A stretch of 64,000 nucleotides of DNA, taken from positions 1 to 64,000 of the forward strand of contig NZ_JABX01000019.1 of NCBI RefSeq assembly GCF_001469165.1. The letters run 5' to 3'. Below, one piece after another: positions 1 to 9,623 of the stretch (its first letter is position 1; every line of letters starts with the position of its first letter). Position numbers and translations under genes: made by a program. The stretch is from Thiohalocapsa sp. ML1. Lineage in GTDB: Bacteria > Pseudomonadota > Gammaproteobacteria > Chromatiales > Chromatiaceae. A model generated the notes under the pieces. The model was not told the origin of the DNA and did no database searches. It was given only the letters and a program-made list of their open reading frames with translations.

Positions 1-14
1 GCGCCGAAGAGCGC

Positions 15-38
15 GTGACACCGCAGGAGCGGTGTCAC
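15..38. repeat. REP-type palindrome (family 1), right end of a partial element
   Basis: Perfect 10-bp arms (GTGACACCGC / GCGGTGTCAC) with a 4-base AGGA loop. The same palindrome closes the two complete elements at 21792-21926 and 54149-54288. The bases before it resemble the inner part of those elements, so this is probably the right end of a copy cut by the window edge. Confidence 0.7.
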
Positions 39-83
39 GAGCAGAACCTCGGGTCATCGCGGCCGGTACGATGATCAAGGCCG

Positions 84-2306
84 TCAGCCCTTCTCCGCCA
101 CGCGCCGCTCGAAGTGGCTCAGGAGCCGCGAGCGCAGCGTCTTTTCCTTGTGCTTGGCGGCGGCGGCGAGGCGCTTTTCGGCGACGCCCATCAAGGTCTC
201 TTGCGCGCCCTTTGAGTTGGTCTCGTCCGGCGTGCGCTGGGTGTAGCTGCCGGCGGCGTCCATGTCCCAGGCGGAGCGCTTGTCGGCGAGCTGCACGTCG
301 AGGATGAGCCTCAGCTCCTGGCGCAGCTCCGGGCTTTCCACCGGCGCGTGCACCTCGACGCGGCTCTCGAGGTTGCGACCCATCATGTCGGCAGAGCCGA
401 TGTAGTATTCCTCGTCGCCGCCGTTCCTGAAGTACAGGATGCGCGCGTGCTCCAGGAACCGGCCGACGATGCTGATGACCTGCGCCGTTTCGCTCAGGCC
501 CGGAATGCCGGGGCGGAAGCGGCAGGTGTCGCGGACGATGAGATCCAGCTTCACGCCGACGCGTGTGGCCTTGTACAGCGCGCGGACGATGTCGGCGTCC
601 TCCAGCGCGTTCATCTTCATCTGGATGTGGCCGCCGCCGCCCTGTTCCTCGTGGATGCTGATCTCGCGCTCGATCTTGCCGAGGATGCCGCGCTTGAGCG
701 TATAGGGCGCGGCGAGGATCTTGCGGTAGCTCGGCGGTGGTGAATAGCCGGTGAGGTAATTGAACAGCTCGGTTAAGTCCTGGCCGATGTTCTCGTCGCA
801 GCCGAGCATGCCGAGATCGGTATAGAGCTTGGCCGTGCCGCCGTGATAGTTGCCGGTGCCGATGTGGTAGTAGCGGCGCAGTTGCGAATAGTCTCGGCGC
901 ACGACGAAGATGAGCTTGCTGTGGGTCTTGAGCCCCATGACGCCGTAGGTGACATGGATGCCCTCGGCCTCCAGCCGCCGCGCCCAGCCGATGTTGGCGG
1001 CCTCGTCGAAGCGCGCCTTCAGCTCCACCAGCACCGCCACCTGCTTGCCGTTCTGCGCGGCGGTGATGAGCGAGTCCAGAATCGCCCCGCCGGAGGTGCG
1101 ATACAGGGTCATCTTGATGGCGAGCACCTTCGGGTCCTTTGCCGCGGTGGACAGAAAGCGCTCGACGGTGGTGGCGAAGGACTCGTAGGGGTGCTGGAGC
1201 AACAGCGGCCCGGCCTCGCGGATGATGTGGAAGATGTTGCGCCGGTCGTTGCCGAGCACGGGGTGGTCGCCGGGGCGATGCGGCTTGTCGCGGAGCGCCG
1301 GAAGGTCGAGCCCCGCCAGCTCGAACAGGTCCCGCTTGGCCATCATGCCGGGGACTTCGTAGACATCTTCGTCCTCGTTCAGGCCGAGCTCCGCGGCGAG
1401 CATGCCGCGGTGCACCTTCTCCATGCCGGCCTGGACTTCCAGGCGCACGATGGGCGCGAAGTGGCGCTCGCGCAGCTCTGTCTCGATCAGCTCCAAGAGG
1501 TCGTTGGCGGCCTCCTGGTCGGGCTCGACGATGGCGTTGCGCGTCACGCGGAAGAGCTCGCAACTATCGATGTCCATGCCCGGGAACAGCATGTCGAGGT
1601 TGTTGACGATGAGGTCCTCCAGCGTGACGAAGGTGTTGGCGCCTTCGACACGTATGAGCCGCTTGCTGATGTCCTTGCTGACGGGCACCTTGACGCGTGC
1701 CATGTAGGCCTCGCCGCCGCCGGGGTAGCGCAGCGTCACAAGCACGTTCAGGGCCAGGTTCGAGATGAATGGGAAGGGGTGCGCCGGGTCCATGGCCAGC
1801 GGCGTGATCATCGGGAAGATCTCGCGACGGAACTGCTCGCGCAGTTGGGCGCGGGCGTCCTCTGGCAGCCCGTCGATGGTGACGAGGCGAATGTCGTGCT
1901 CGGCGAGCTCCGCGATCAGCTCATGGAAGATGCGCTCTTGGTCCGCCTGCATCTCGGCGAGCACGGCACGGCATTGCGCCACCTGCTGGAGCGGTGTGCG
2001 CCCGTCCACGGTGGCCGTATGCACGCCGGCGGCGATCTGCTGCTTGAGCCCGCCGATGCGCTTCATGAAGAATTCGTCGAGGTTGTTGTTGACAATGGCC
2101 AGGAACTTGACCCGCTCCAGGAGCGGCGTGCGGGGGTCCTCCGCCTCGTGCAGCACGCGGCGGTTGAACGCGAGCCAGGTGAGCTCCCGGTTGAGGTACA
2201 ACGCGGGGTCTTCGAGGTTCATCGGGGCCGCAGGTGCGGCGGAGGCGCTGTCCACGGCGAGATCTGACCCGTCGTCGAGGGCCTGGGCAGGGGCGGTGTC
2301 GTTCAT
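84..2306 (-). CDS. ppk: Polyphosphate kinase Ppk1
   Basis: Makes and breaks down polyphosphate from the terminal phosphate of ATP, at the inner face of the membrane. The 740-residue protein has the N-terminal NRELTWLAFNRRVL segment and the NNNLDEFFMKR motif typical of Ppk1. The GLKTHSK segment carries the HxK histidine expected to be phosphorylated, followed by HIGTGNYHGGTAKLYTD. A second conserved histidine lies in GRFLEHARILYF. It is slightly longer than the usual ~700 residues because of an Ala/Asp-rich leader of about 30 residues; a start at Met29 is possible. It is divergent from cmoA, with about 180 bp between them. Identification is firm. Confidence 0.96.
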   Translation of the reverse strand: MNDTAPAQALDDGSDLAVDSASAAPAAPMNLEDPALYLNRELTWLAFNRRVLHEAEDPRTPLLERVKFLAIVNNNLDEFFMKRIGGLKQQIAAGVHTATVDGRTPLQQVAQCRAVLAEMQADQERIFHELIAELAEHDIRLVTIDGLPEDARAQLREQFRREIFPMITPLAMDPAHPFPFISNLALNVLVTLRYPGGGEAYMARVKVPVSKDISKRLIRVEGANTFVTLEDLIVNNLDMLFPGMDIDSCELFRVTRNAIVEPDQEAANDLLELIETELRERHFAPIVRLEVQAGMEKVHRGMLAAELGLNEDEDVYEVPGMMAKRDLFELAGLDLPALRDKPHRPGDHPVLGNDRRNIFHIIREAGPLLLQHPYESFATTVERFLSTAAKDPKVLAIKMTLYRTSGGAILDSLITAAQNGKQVAVLVELKARFDEAANIGWARRLEAEGIHVTYGVMGLKTHSKLIFVVRRDYSQLRRYYHIGTGNYHGGTAKLYTDLGMLGCDENIGQDLTELFNYLTGYSPPPSYRKILAAPYTLKRGILGKIEREISIHEEQGGGGHIQMKMNALEDADIVRALYKATRVGVKLDLIVRDTCRFRPGIPGLSETAQVISIVGRFLEHARILYFRNGGDEEYYIGSADMMGRNLESRVEVHAPVESPELRQELRLILDVQLADKRSAWDMDAAGSYTQRTPDETNSKGAQETLMGVAEKRLAAAAKHKEKTLRSRLLSHFERRVAEKG

Positions 2307-2489
2307 CTGTAGTATTGCTCCGGTGGGCTGTGGACAGCGCTGACAACGGACTATCGTAGCAATACCGATGGGCGCTTGTGTTTTGGTTTAGTGAATCGCG
2401 GGCAGGCCCCGGGCGGCGGCCGGCCCGACCCGCCCAGGTCGCCTGAGCGCGCGAGGCCCTCGCGGCCGCCTGCCACTGCGGAGCCATCG

Positions 2490-3227
2490 ATGCCCGAGCC
2501 TACTGATCTCATCGACCCCACGGATGCGTTGTTTGCGGCGGCCACACCGCTGACGGACTTCGTCTTTGATGCCGCCGTGGCCCAGGTCTTCCCGGACATG
2601 ATCCGCCGCTCCGTGCCCGGCTGGCCCGAGTTGCTGCGCGCCATCGGGCTCTTGGCGGTGCGGGTCGCGGTGCCGGGGCGGCCCATCTACGACCTGGGCT
2701 GCTCCCTGGGGGTGACCTCGGCGGCGCTGCTGGCGCGACTGCCGGAGGCGCGCATCGTCGCCGTCGACAATGCGCCGGCGATGCTCGACGGGTTGCGCGC
2801 GCGGCTCGCGGCGCCGGTGGCGGCGGGGCGCATCACGCCTGTCTGCGCGGACATTGCGGACGTGCCGGTCGCCGACGCCGGGCTCATCGTGCTGAACCTG
2901 ACGCTCCAGTTCGTGCCGCAGCGCTCGCGGTTCCACCTGCTCAAGCGCCTGCGCAAGGGGCTGGTGCGCGGCGGTGCGCTGATCCTGGTGGAGAAGGTGG
3001 TCTGGCCCGACCGCGACATCGACATGCTGATGGACGAGCTGCACCAGGACTTCAAGCGCGCGCAGGGCTACAGCGACATGGAGATGGCCCGCAAGCGCGC
3101 CGCGCTGGAGCAGGTGCTGATCCCGGACGATATCGAGACCCACGAGCAACGGCTGCGCGGGGCCGGCTTCCGCTTTGTCGAGCGCTGGTTTCAGTGTCTC
3201 AACTTCGTCGGCTGGGTGGCGCGCTGA
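2490..3227 (+). CDS. cmoA: Carboxy-S-adenosyl-L-methionine synthase CmoA
   Basis: Converts SAM and prephenate to carboxy-SAM, the donor used by CmoB to form cmo5U34 in tRNA. The 245-residue protein matches the CmoA layout throughout: FDAAVAQVFPDMIRRSVPG near the N-terminus, the SAM-binding YDLGCSLGVTS, AVDNAPAM, the VVLNLTLQF-like strand and the C-terminal WFQCLNF motif. I chose the ATG at 2490 because the reading frame upstream is Pro/Arg-rich and does not resemble the family. cmoB follows after 28 bp in the same direction, so the two are probably one operon. Confidence 0.95.
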   Translation: MPEPTDLIDPTDALFAAATPLTDFVFDAAVAQVFPDMIRRSVPGWPELLRAIGLLAVRVAVPGRPIYDLGCSLGVTSAALLARLPEARIVAVDNAPAMLDGLRARLAAPVAAGRITPVCADIADVPVADAGLIVLNLTLQFVPQRSRFHLLKRLRKGLVRGGALILVEKVVWPDRDIDMLMDELHQDFKRAQGYSDMEMARKRAALEQVLIPDDIETHEQRLRGAGFRFVERWFQCLNFVGWVAR

Positions 3228-3255
3228 TGCCGGTGCTGCGGGTTGGCGGACGCGC

Positions 3256-4245
3256 ATGACAGCGCCGCTGTTCGAGCCCTTTTTCCGCCGCCTCGCCGCC
3301 ACACCCGCCGCCGCTTGGGCCGCCCCGCTGCGGGCGCTCACGGCAGAGCGCCTGCGCCCCGAGCGCCACGGCGACCTGCCGGCCTGGCTCGCGGCGCTGG
3401 ACGCACTGCCGGACATCGCCCCCGCTGCCGTCCGGCTCAACGTCCCCTGCGTCGGCGCGACGCCGGGCGCACCGCCGGACAGCGCGACGCGGGCCGCGCT
3501 GCGGGCCGGCCTCGACGCGCTGCATCCCTGGCGCAAGGGCCCGTTCTGCCTGCATGGCATCCACATCGACGCGGAATGGCGCTCGGACTGGAAGTGGGCG
3601 CGGCTCGCCGAGGCCGCCGCACCGCTCGCCGGCCGGCGCGTGCTCGATGTCGGCTGCGGCAACGGCTACTACGGCTATCGGGCGCTCGGCGCCGGCGCGG
3701 CACTGGTGCTCGGCATCGACCCGACGCTCAGGTTCGTGCTCCAGTTTCTCGCCGTCAACCGCTATCTGCGGCAGGACCGCGTCGCCGTGCTGCCGGCGGC
3801 GGACACGGACCTGCCGGCCGCGGGCGCCTTCGACACGGTGCTCTGCATGGGCGTGCTTTACCATCGCCGGGATGCCGCCGCGCACCTCGCGAGTCTGCAC
3901 CAGGCACTGCGCCCCGGCGGCGAGCTGGTGCTTGAGACGCTGGTGCTGGACGGGCGCCGGCCCGGCGCAGGCGCGACAGATCTGCTACACCCGCCGGGTC
4001 GTTATGCACGGATGCGCAACGTGCATGCGATTCCCGGCCTTGATGTGCTGTGCGGCTGGCTCGCGGAGGCGGGCTTCCGGCGCATTGCCGTGGCCGACGT
4101 CACCCGCACGACGACGGACGAGCAGCGCAGCACCCCGTGGATGCGCTTCGAGTCCCTCGCCGCGTGTCTCGACCCCGCCGACCCGAGCCGCACTGTCGAA
4201 GGCCATCCGGCGCCAACGCGGGCGCTGCTCTTGGCCGAGCGCTGA
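3256..4245 (+). CDS. cmoB: tRNA U34 carboxymethyltransferase CmoB
   Basis: Transfers the carboxymethyl group of carboxy-SAM to 5-hydroxyuridine at tRNA position 34, the last step of cmo5U synthesis. The 329-residue length fits the family (about 323 in E. coli). Seen in order: WRKGPFCLHGIHIDAEWRSDWKW, the methyltransferase motif VLDVGCGNGYYGYR, the GIDPTLRF loop, CMGVLYHRRD, and the C-terminal MRFESLAACLDP. The ATG at 3256 gives the right length and follows cmoA closely. Pairing with cmoA makes the assignment secure. Confidence 0.95.
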   Translation: MTAPLFEPFFRRLAATPAAAWAAPLRALTAERLRPERHGDLPAWLAALDALPDIAPAAVRLNVPCVGATPGAPPDSATRAALRAGLDALHPWRKGPFCLHGIHIDAEWRSDWKWARLAEAAAPLAGRRVLDVGCGNGYYGYRALGAGAALVLGIDPTLRFVLQFLAVNRYLRQDRVAVLPAADTDLPAAGAFDTVLCMGVLYHRRDAAAHLASLHQALRPGGELVLETLVLDGRRPGAGATDLLHPPGRYARMRNVHAIPGLDVLCGWLAEAGFRRIAVADVTRTTTDEQRSTPWMRFESLAACLDPADPSRTVEGHPAPTRALLLAER

Positions 4246-4306
4246 CCACGCGAGCGGCGCCCGAGCGACGACGCGGTCCAGTGCTGGATGCAGTTTCTCA
4301 CCATGA

Positions 4307-6322
4307 CTACAGAGGGAAGAGCACGCTCGGCCCATCGGCGAGCAGCTCGCGAATCCGCCAGGGTCGGCCGTCGGCGTCCAACTCCACCAAGCCGATGCCG
4401 CTGCCGTTGAGCAGGCGTCGAGCCCTTGCGGCCCCCTCCGGCTTGCGCGGCTGGATGCGCAGGCGCCGTCGGCGCGTAAAGACATTCAGTGGTGAGCTCG
4501 GAGCAAAGAGCCAGTCATCGAGCCGATCGAGCACGGTGAGGAGGCGCTCCGGGAAGGCATTGCGCACGCCGCTGCTGGTGATCTGCCACACCTCCGGTCC
4601 GCGGCGGTTTCCGCGCAGCTCGACGTCGTAAACGAAGGAGTAATGCACGTCGCCAGAGAGGATGACGAAGTGCTCGGGTGTCTGCGGATGGCGGAAGATA
4701 TTTAACAATGTGTGTGCCGCGCCCGGATGTGCCATCCAGTTCTCGGCATCGACCATCAGCGGGTAGCCGAGCCAGGTGAAGATGCGTTGGATGGTCTCGA
4801 TCAGCTTGACGCCGAAGATCGGCGCCGGCGAGACCAGCAGCACCGCCGGCAGGCCAAGCAGACGCTGCTGCAGATCGGTCAGCGCCTCCCAGTCCAGCAG
4901 ACCAGACGGCTTGCTCGCCAGCGACTCCGAGCGCCAGCGATGGGTGCGGCTGTCGATGACGATCAGCGGTGGCGTCGTCGGCCAGTGATAATGCCAATCG
5001 CCGAAGCGCAACAGGCGCTGCACGCAGGCCTCGTGCTCGGCGCTGCCGGGATGATCGAGGCTGCGTTGCAGGGCTCCGAGGAGCTCATCGCTGAAGGCCT
5101 CGGGGCGGTTGCCCCAGCCCTGATGGATCAGATAGCCGATCAGGGCATTGCCGATCACCCGCCGCGAGAGCGCATGGCCGTAGGCGACTTCTTCCCAGGC
5201 GCGGCTCAGGTTCCAATCATCGGTGACGTCGTGATCGTCGAAGATCATCGCTACCGGGAGATGGGCGAGCAGGCGACGCACGGCCGGCAGCGCGGCGATG
5301 AAGGCGCCGAGTCTTGCATGCTCCCGCACAAACTGTGCCCGTTGCGCCGCCGTCAGGCTGGAGGGTGGATCAAGATCGAGCCCTCGCCAGGGCGCGGGCG
5401 AGAGCACCAGCAGGTACATCGCCAGCATCTCGCCCAGGGTAATCAGGTGGTTGTGGGCATTGGCGCTGGTGAAGATCGGTTTCTCGACGCCGCCGAACAG
5501 CACCTTGAGCAGGTCCGCATTGCGGCGCTGCCGCGGCAGCAGCCGCTCGCGGCGGTAGTAGCCCGCTGGGTGCGCATAGAGCGAGCGGGCATCGACTACC
5601 CCGCTCTGCGTTAGCTCCGGCAGCGACTCGTCCGGCAGGCCGAGGCGCTTGATCAGCGCGTGGATCGCGCGCAGCATCGGGCCGGCGACATCGTCCATGT
5701 AGACCTGATCGCCGGAGAGCATCAACAGCGATGGCCAGGCCGGCGCCGCGTCCGCATCCTGCGCCGTGGCGGTTGATGGATTCGGCGCTGCCGGGCTTGG
5801 CGAGCCGGCCAGCAGATCGGCAAGCAGGCGGTCAGCCCGCGCCAGTCCATCCCCGCCTGGATGATGCGGCTTGCGACAGGAGCCATGCAGCAGGGAGCGA
5901 ACCTGTCCCGGCACCTTGAAGCCTGGCGATGACCGGCCTGGATAGCAGAGATCAGCCGCCCAGATTGCGCTGTCCTGCCAAGGTTGCTCGGGTTCGGCGA
6001 GCGGCATCAAGTCCAAGCGATAGGCAATCCACTGCTCGGCTGGAAGCGGGTGAGTCAGCGTCAGGTCGATCAGAAGATAGTGCAGCGTGTTGCCGGCGCG
6101 CAGTCGTCGGCAGGATGGATCGCCGGGCTCCAAGATGTAGGTCTGCGCTTGCGGCTGGCCATGGTCGGGTGCCGGCAGCGCTTCCTGTTGCGGTTGCGGT
6201 GCTAGCTCCAGGCGCGCACGCACGGGCTCGCGGACCGCGAGCCAGAGGCTGATCCGGTCGCGGCTCACGCGACGCAGGATGGGCCCGGCCCAGACCAGCG
6301 GTAAGGCGGCAGTATTCGGCAT
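4307..6322 (-). CDS. PhoD-like metallophosphatase family protein
   Basis: A 671-residue protein of the PhoD-like alkaline phosphatase superfamily. The metal-ligand motifs are visible in order: GSCRKPHH, LSGDQVYMDD, FDDHDVTDDWN and LSGDVHYSF, followed by ITSSGVRNAFPER. No export signal is seen at the N-terminus, which argues for a cytoplasmic or unusually exported enzyme. It begins with a beta-rich region (LVWAGPILRRVSRDRISLWL) typical of the variants that carry an N-terminal domain before the phosphatase fold. It stands alone, convergent with cmoB. The substrate cannot be told from sequence; phosphodiesterase or phosphatase activity is inferred from the family. Confidence 0.85.
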   Translation of the reverse strand: MPNTAALPLVWAGPILRRVSRDRISLWLAVREPVRARLELAPQPQQEALPAPDHGQPQAQTYILEPGDPSCRRLRAGNTLHYLLIDLTLTHPLPAEQWIAYRLDLMPLAEPEQPWQDSAIWAADLCYPGRSSPGFKVPGQVRSLLHGSCRKPHHPGGDGLARADRLLADLLAGSPSPAAPNPSTATAQDADAAPAWPSLLMLSGDQVYMDDVAGPMLRAIHALIKRLGLPDESLPELTQSGVVDARSLYAHPAGYYRRERLLPRQRRNADLLKVLFGGVEKPIFTSANAHNHLITLGEMLAMYLLVLSPAPWRGLDLDPPSSLTAAQRAQFVREHARLGAFIAALPAVRRLLAHLPVAMIFDDHDVTDDWNLSRAWEEVAYGHALSRRVIGNALIGYLIHQGWGNRPEAFSDELLGALQRSLDHPGSAEHEACVQRLLRFGDWHYHWPTTPPLIVIDSRTHRWRSESLASKPSGLLDWEALTDLQQRLLGLPAVLLVSPAPIFGVKLIETIQRIFTWLGYPLMVDAENWMAHPGAAHTLLNIFRHPQTPEHFVILSGDVHYSFVYDVELRGNRRGPEVWQITSSGVRNAFPERLLTVLDRLDDWLFAPSSPLNVFTRRRRLRIQPRKPEGAARARRLLNGSGIGLVELDADGRPWRIRELLADGPSVLFPL

Positions 6323-6705
6323 GATCGGTTACATCATTCGATGGGCGTGCGCCCGTCGGATACTCGTTGGCGGTTCGGGAGTCGCACAAAGAACAGCCTT
6401 CGTTGAAAAGCACACGCCAAGCCAGTCATCAAGGCCCTGACCGCAGGTGGGCCGGGTGAAGTGGTTGCCTGACAAGGCGGTCGCATCCCTGCTCAGCGCT
6501 CTTCGCGCCACCTGCCCTGGTTGATCACAATGTTGACCAAGCGAGGGGCCCAGCGTGATCGATGAGATTGCGTGACAACCCCCCCAAGCGATGACCGTCT
6601 GCCGCCAGCCGGCGTCGGTCAGGCATGCGCGCTAGTCCTGCCGCGATCTGTGCTTGACGGCTCGCCCCGGCGCACCCGCCACTGTCATCGAGCCTGGAGA
6701 ACCGC
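6323..6705. other. Intergenic stretch without a supported gene
   Basis: About 380 bases between the divergent phosphatase gene and the DUF302 gene. Short open frames exist on both strands but none has a convincing ribosome site or recognisable protein sequence. It should hold the promoters for both genes; I could not pick convincing -10/-35 pairs. Confidence 0.5.
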
Positions 6706-7153
6706 CATGCACGCACCGAGAACCAGCCTTGCCCTCGCCGCCACGACCCTGCTCGCCCTGCACGCGCTCCCCGTCGGGGCCGCCGCGGGCGTGCGCGTGC
6801 TCGAAAGCCCCCACGATGCCGCCGCCACCATGGACAAGCTCCAGGCGGAGGTGGAGGCCCGCGGCCTCACCGTCTTCGCGCGCATCGACCACGCCGCCGC
6901 CGCGGCGAACGCGGGCCCACTCGGAGCGCACCAGGCGATGCGTGGAATAGCGCTCGCCGGTGGCCGTGTTGCGCGTCTGGGTGCGACCGATGTACATACC
7001 CGAAACGGCCTTGATCATAACTCCGAGCGCAGCAGCGGTCGCCTGCTTAGTCAGGCCATCCTGGCCTGGCACCACCAGGGCTGGAAGCCCTGGCTACGCA
7101 CGGAGCCCGCGCCTTGGCGAGAATCCCGGACAGCGGAGATTGGTTTCTGGTAG
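6706..7153 (+). pseudogene. DUF302 exported protein, 3' half replaced by IS remnant
   Basis: The frame starts with a good ribosome site (CTGGAGA then ATG at 6706) and a clear signal peptide ending near ALPVGAAA. It continues into typical DUF302 sequence (VLESPHDAAATMDKLQAEVEARGLTVF, split around the IDHAAAAANAG segment). After about residue 68 it stops resembling the family: the conserved PLxxLVWED-type half is missing. The following DNA encodes, on the other strand, the N-terminus of an IS1634-type transposase (6914-6997). The frame runs on to 7153 by chance. DUF302 proteins are small periplasmic proteins of unknown role; this copy is very likely inactive. Confidence 0.65.
6914..6997 (-). 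mobile_element. Remnant of an IS1634-type transposase N-terminus
   Basis: On the minus strand an ATG at 6997 opens a frame reading MYIGRTQTRNTATGERYSTH followed by RLVRSEW. This matches the start of IS1634-type transposases, which begin with a short strand followed by a Y-x-TYRLVES-like segment. The remainder of the transposase is missing and the remnant joins DUF302 coding sequence directly. Assignment rests on about 27 residues. Confidence 0.5.
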
Positions 7154-7390
7154 GCTTGCGCGCTCGGGTGCCTTACCGGTCGGCACCACCGCGGCGCCGC
7201 CCATAAGGTCACTGCCGCCGAATCCCGCTTCAGCCGTTCGTGCTGCCCTGCGGGGCGTCTTGGGGGCAAGCCCCCGGCCCGCAGCTCTCGTTTCTGCCAA
7301 GCAAGCCTTTACACCAGCCCGGACCGGCTCCAGGCCACGCGGCGCATCCATTGCGCGCGATGCCAGGCGGGCGACACTGGAGTCCGTCCG

Positions 7391-8881
7391 ATGTCTTTTG
7401 ATGCTTTGGGTCTCTCTGAGGCCCTACTGCGTGCCGTGCGCGAGCAGGGCTATACCGAGCCGACGCCGATTCAGCGCCAGGCCATCCCGATTATCCTCGC
7501 CGGCAGCGACGTGCTGGCCGGCGCCCAGACCGGCACCGGCAAGACCGCCGGCTTCACACTGCCGCTGCTCGATCGGCTGCTGGCGCGGCCCGCTCCGTCC
7601 GCCGGCCGACGTGGACTGCGCCCCGTGCGCGCGCTGGTGCTGACGCCGACGCGCGAGCTTGCGGCGCAGGTGCAGGAGAGCGTCGAGACCTACGGCCGCC
7701 ATGTGCCGCTGACCTCGGCCGTCATCTTCGGCGGTGTCAAGATCAATCCGCAGATCGACCGCCTGCGCCGCGGCGTGGATATCCTGGTCGCGACCCCCGG
7801 CCGGCTGCTGGATCATGCAGGGCAGGGCACGCTGGACCTGTCGCGGGTCGAGATCCTGGTGCTCGACGAGGCGGACCGGATGCTCGACATGGGCTTCATC
7901 CACGACATCCGCCGCGTGCTCGCGCTGCTGCCGGCCGCGAAGTCCCGGCAGAACCTGCTCTTCTCGGCGACCTTCTCCGACGAGATCAAGGATCTTGCGA
8001 ATCGCCTGCTGAACAGCCCCAAGCTCATCGAGGTGGCGCGCCGCAACACCGCCGCCGAGCTCGTGCGCCAGGTGGTGCACCCGGTGGACCGCCAGCGCAA
8101 GCGCGAGCTGCTGAGCCACTTGGTGGGCAGCAACGACTGGCGTCAGGTGCTGGTGTTCACCCGCACCAAGCATGGCGCCAACCGCCTGGCTGAGCAACTG
8201 GAGCAGGACGGCCTCAGCGCCGCGGCCATCCACGGCAACAAGAGCCAGGGCGCGCGCACGCGGGCGCTGGCTGGCTTCAAGGCCGGCGACGTGCGCGTGC
8301 TGGTGGCCACCGACATCGCCGCCCGCGGGCTCGATATCGACCAACTGCCGCACGTGGTCAACTACGAGCTGCCGAACGTGCCGGAGGACTATGTCCACCG
8401 CATCGGCCGCACGGGCCGTGCCGGCAACGAGGGCGAGGCCATCTCGCTGGTGTGCGTTGATGAGCACAAGCTGCTGCGCGACATCGAGCGGGTGCTCGGG
8501 CGCCCGGTGCCGAAGGTGGTGCTCGACGGCTACGCGCCGGACCCGCGCATCCCGGCAGAGCCGATCCTGCGCGGCGGCGGCGGGCAGCGCGCCGGCGGGC
8601 GATCCAATGGGCGATCCGATCAGGGTGGCGCGCCCCGGCGCGGCAACGACGGGCAGGGTGCTCGCCAAGGCCGCGGCGCCGGACAGGCTGGCGAGCGCCA
8701 GGTCGCGGGTGGCGCTGGTGCCCGGTCCCAGGGCAACGGCGAGCGCGGCACTGCGCAACCGGCCAAGCACGGCTACGTGCATCGCAAGCCGAGCGGCGAT
8801 GACTCCCGCACGCCCAGGCATGGCCGGCCGGGTCGCCGCCGCGAGGTGCCGGCGTTGCTGGGTGGCGGGCGCGACGACTGA
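7391..8881 (+). CDS. rhlE: DEAD-box RNA helicase, RhlE type
   Basis: ATP-dependent RNA helicase of 496 residues. All landmarks are present in order: the Q motif ([14 protein letters not shown]), Walker A AQTGTGKT, the [10 protein letters not shown] motif Ia, [15 protein letters not shown], the [18 protein letters not shown] block and [10 protein letters not shown]. The last 120 residues are a low-complexity Gly/Arg/Gln-rich basic tail, usual in RhlE proteins and thought to help RNA binding. It probably acts in ribosome assembly and RNA turnover, especially in the cold. It is monocistronic; a heptamer hairpin follows about 45 bp after the stop. Confidence 0.94.
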   Translation: MSFDALGLSEALLRAVREQGYTEPTPIQRQAIPIILAGSDVLAGAQTGTGKTAGFTLPLLDRLLARPAPSAGRRGLRPVRALVLTPTRELAAQVQESVETYGRHVPLTSAVIFGGVKINPQIDRLRRGVDILVATPGRLLDHAGQGTLDLSRVEILVLDEADRMLDMGFIHDIRRVLALLPAAKSRQNLLFSATFSDEIKDLANRLLNSPKLIEVARRNTAAELVRQVVHPVDRQRKRELLSHLVGSNDWRQVLVFTRTKHGANRLAEQLEQDGLSAAAIHGNKSQGARTRALAGFKAGDVRVLVATDIAARGLDIDQLPHVVNYELPNVPEDYVHRIGRTGRAGNEGEAISLVCVDEHKLLRDIERVLGRPVPKVVLDGYAPDPRIPAEPILRGGGGQRAGGRSNGRSDQGGAPRRGNDGQGARQGRGAGQAGERQVAGGAGARSQGNGERGTAQPAKHGYVHRKPSGDDSRTPRHGRPGRRREVPALLGGGRDD

Positions 8882-8927
8882 GAGCGGCGCGGGCTCTGCG
8901 TCGTCAGGGCTTGCCGCGAGACCGTTT

Positions 8928-8990
8928 GGGGGCCGAGGGCCGAGGGCTAAGGAGCAAGCCCTTGGCCCTTGGCCTTTCTCGTTGGCCCTC
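8928..8990. repeat. Heptamer hairpin repeat, copy A
   Basis: Tandem GGGCCGA-type 7-mers followed, after a short spacer, by the complementary CTTGGCC/TTGGCCC 7-mers. Together they can fold into a long stem. It lies just after the rhlE stop codon. Sister copies are at 9557-9623, 18628-18701, 29412-29490 and 33655-33704. Confidence 0.85.
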
Positions 8991-9124
8991 CTGGTCCGGA
9001 TGCCGACCGTCTTCCGCGCTGATCGGCCATGGGAGCCGCCGATTCCCAAGCGCGCTACCGCGTTGCCGCGGTGTTCCCGTTAGAATCGGGCTCTGTCGTC
9101 ACGTCCGTGGACCGGAGCCCGAAG

Positions 9125-9541
9125 ATGCCGCACGATGCCGCCCCAGGCACCGAACCCTCAGTTATCCAGGCGCCCCAAGCCCCACAAGTCGTCGTCGAGC
9201 GCTATCTCGACGCGCTGGCGTCGCATGATCACGACGCGGTCGCTGGTCTGATTGCGACTGGCGGCTTTCGCTACGAAAGTCCCATCGCCAACATCGCCGA
9301 TCGGGCCGCCTTCCTTGAGTACATCATGATGACGGGCGGCATCCTGCGCGGCATTGAGCGTCGGCGGGTTTTCGTGGACGGTGCCGATGTCTGCCACTGG
9401 CTGGTGCTCGACACCCAGCTCAGCGAGCGCGTGTCCACCCGCGCCGTGCAGTGGGCGACGGTCGCCGACGGCGCCATTACGCGCATCGAGCTCTGGTTCG
9501 ATCCCTACCGCTGGCGGCTGCTGTTCGAGCCTGAGGACTGA
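9125..9541 (+). CDS. NTF2/SnoaL-like fold protein of unknown function
   Basis: A 138-residue protein from the ATG at 9125. The pattern VVERYLDALASHDHDAVAGL, then YESPIANIADRAAFLEYI and the C-terminal TRIELWFDPYRWR, fits the small cone-shaped SnoaL/NTF2-like fold. That fold covers isomerases, binding proteins and polyketide cyclases, so no reaction can be named. The frame is open upstream to 9029, but the extra 32 residues look non-coding. It lies between two heptamer hairpins and looks like a single-gene unit. Function unknown. Confidence 0.7.
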   Translation: MPHDAAPGTEPSVIQAPQAPQVVVERYLDALASHDHDAVAGLIATGGFRYESPIANIADRAAFLEYIMMTGGILRGIERRRVFVDGADVCHWLVLDTQLSERVSTRAVQWATVADGAITRIELWFDPYRWRLLFEPED

Positions 9542-9556
9542 AACACCTAAGCGTCG

Positions 9557-9623
9557 GAGGGGCGAGGGCCGAGGGCCGAGGGCCGAGCGCCAAGGAAGCC
9601 CGCCTTGGCCCTTGCTCCCGGCC
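9557..9623. repeat. Heptamer hairpin repeat, copy B
   Basis: GGGCCGA repeated about three times, a spacer, then CTTGGCCCTTG and degenerate units. It fills the space between the convergent ends of the NTF2-like gene and the secreted-protein gene at 9624, and its right arm abuts the latter's stop codon. Confidence 0.8.

Noticed and set aside
67-90. Shared ATGATCAAGGCCGT near the window start and around 7003-7016 as a possible common insertion boundary
   Set aside because: Only 14 bp match and the flanks differ; could be chance in GC-rich DNA.
843-2267. Long open frame (474 codons) on the plus strand opposite ppk
   Set aside because: Composition is Val/Leu/His/Arg-rich shadow sequence typical of the complement of a high-GC gene; ppk on the other strand is unmistakable. 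The same applies to frames opposite rhlE, the PTS genes, jetC and ilvB.
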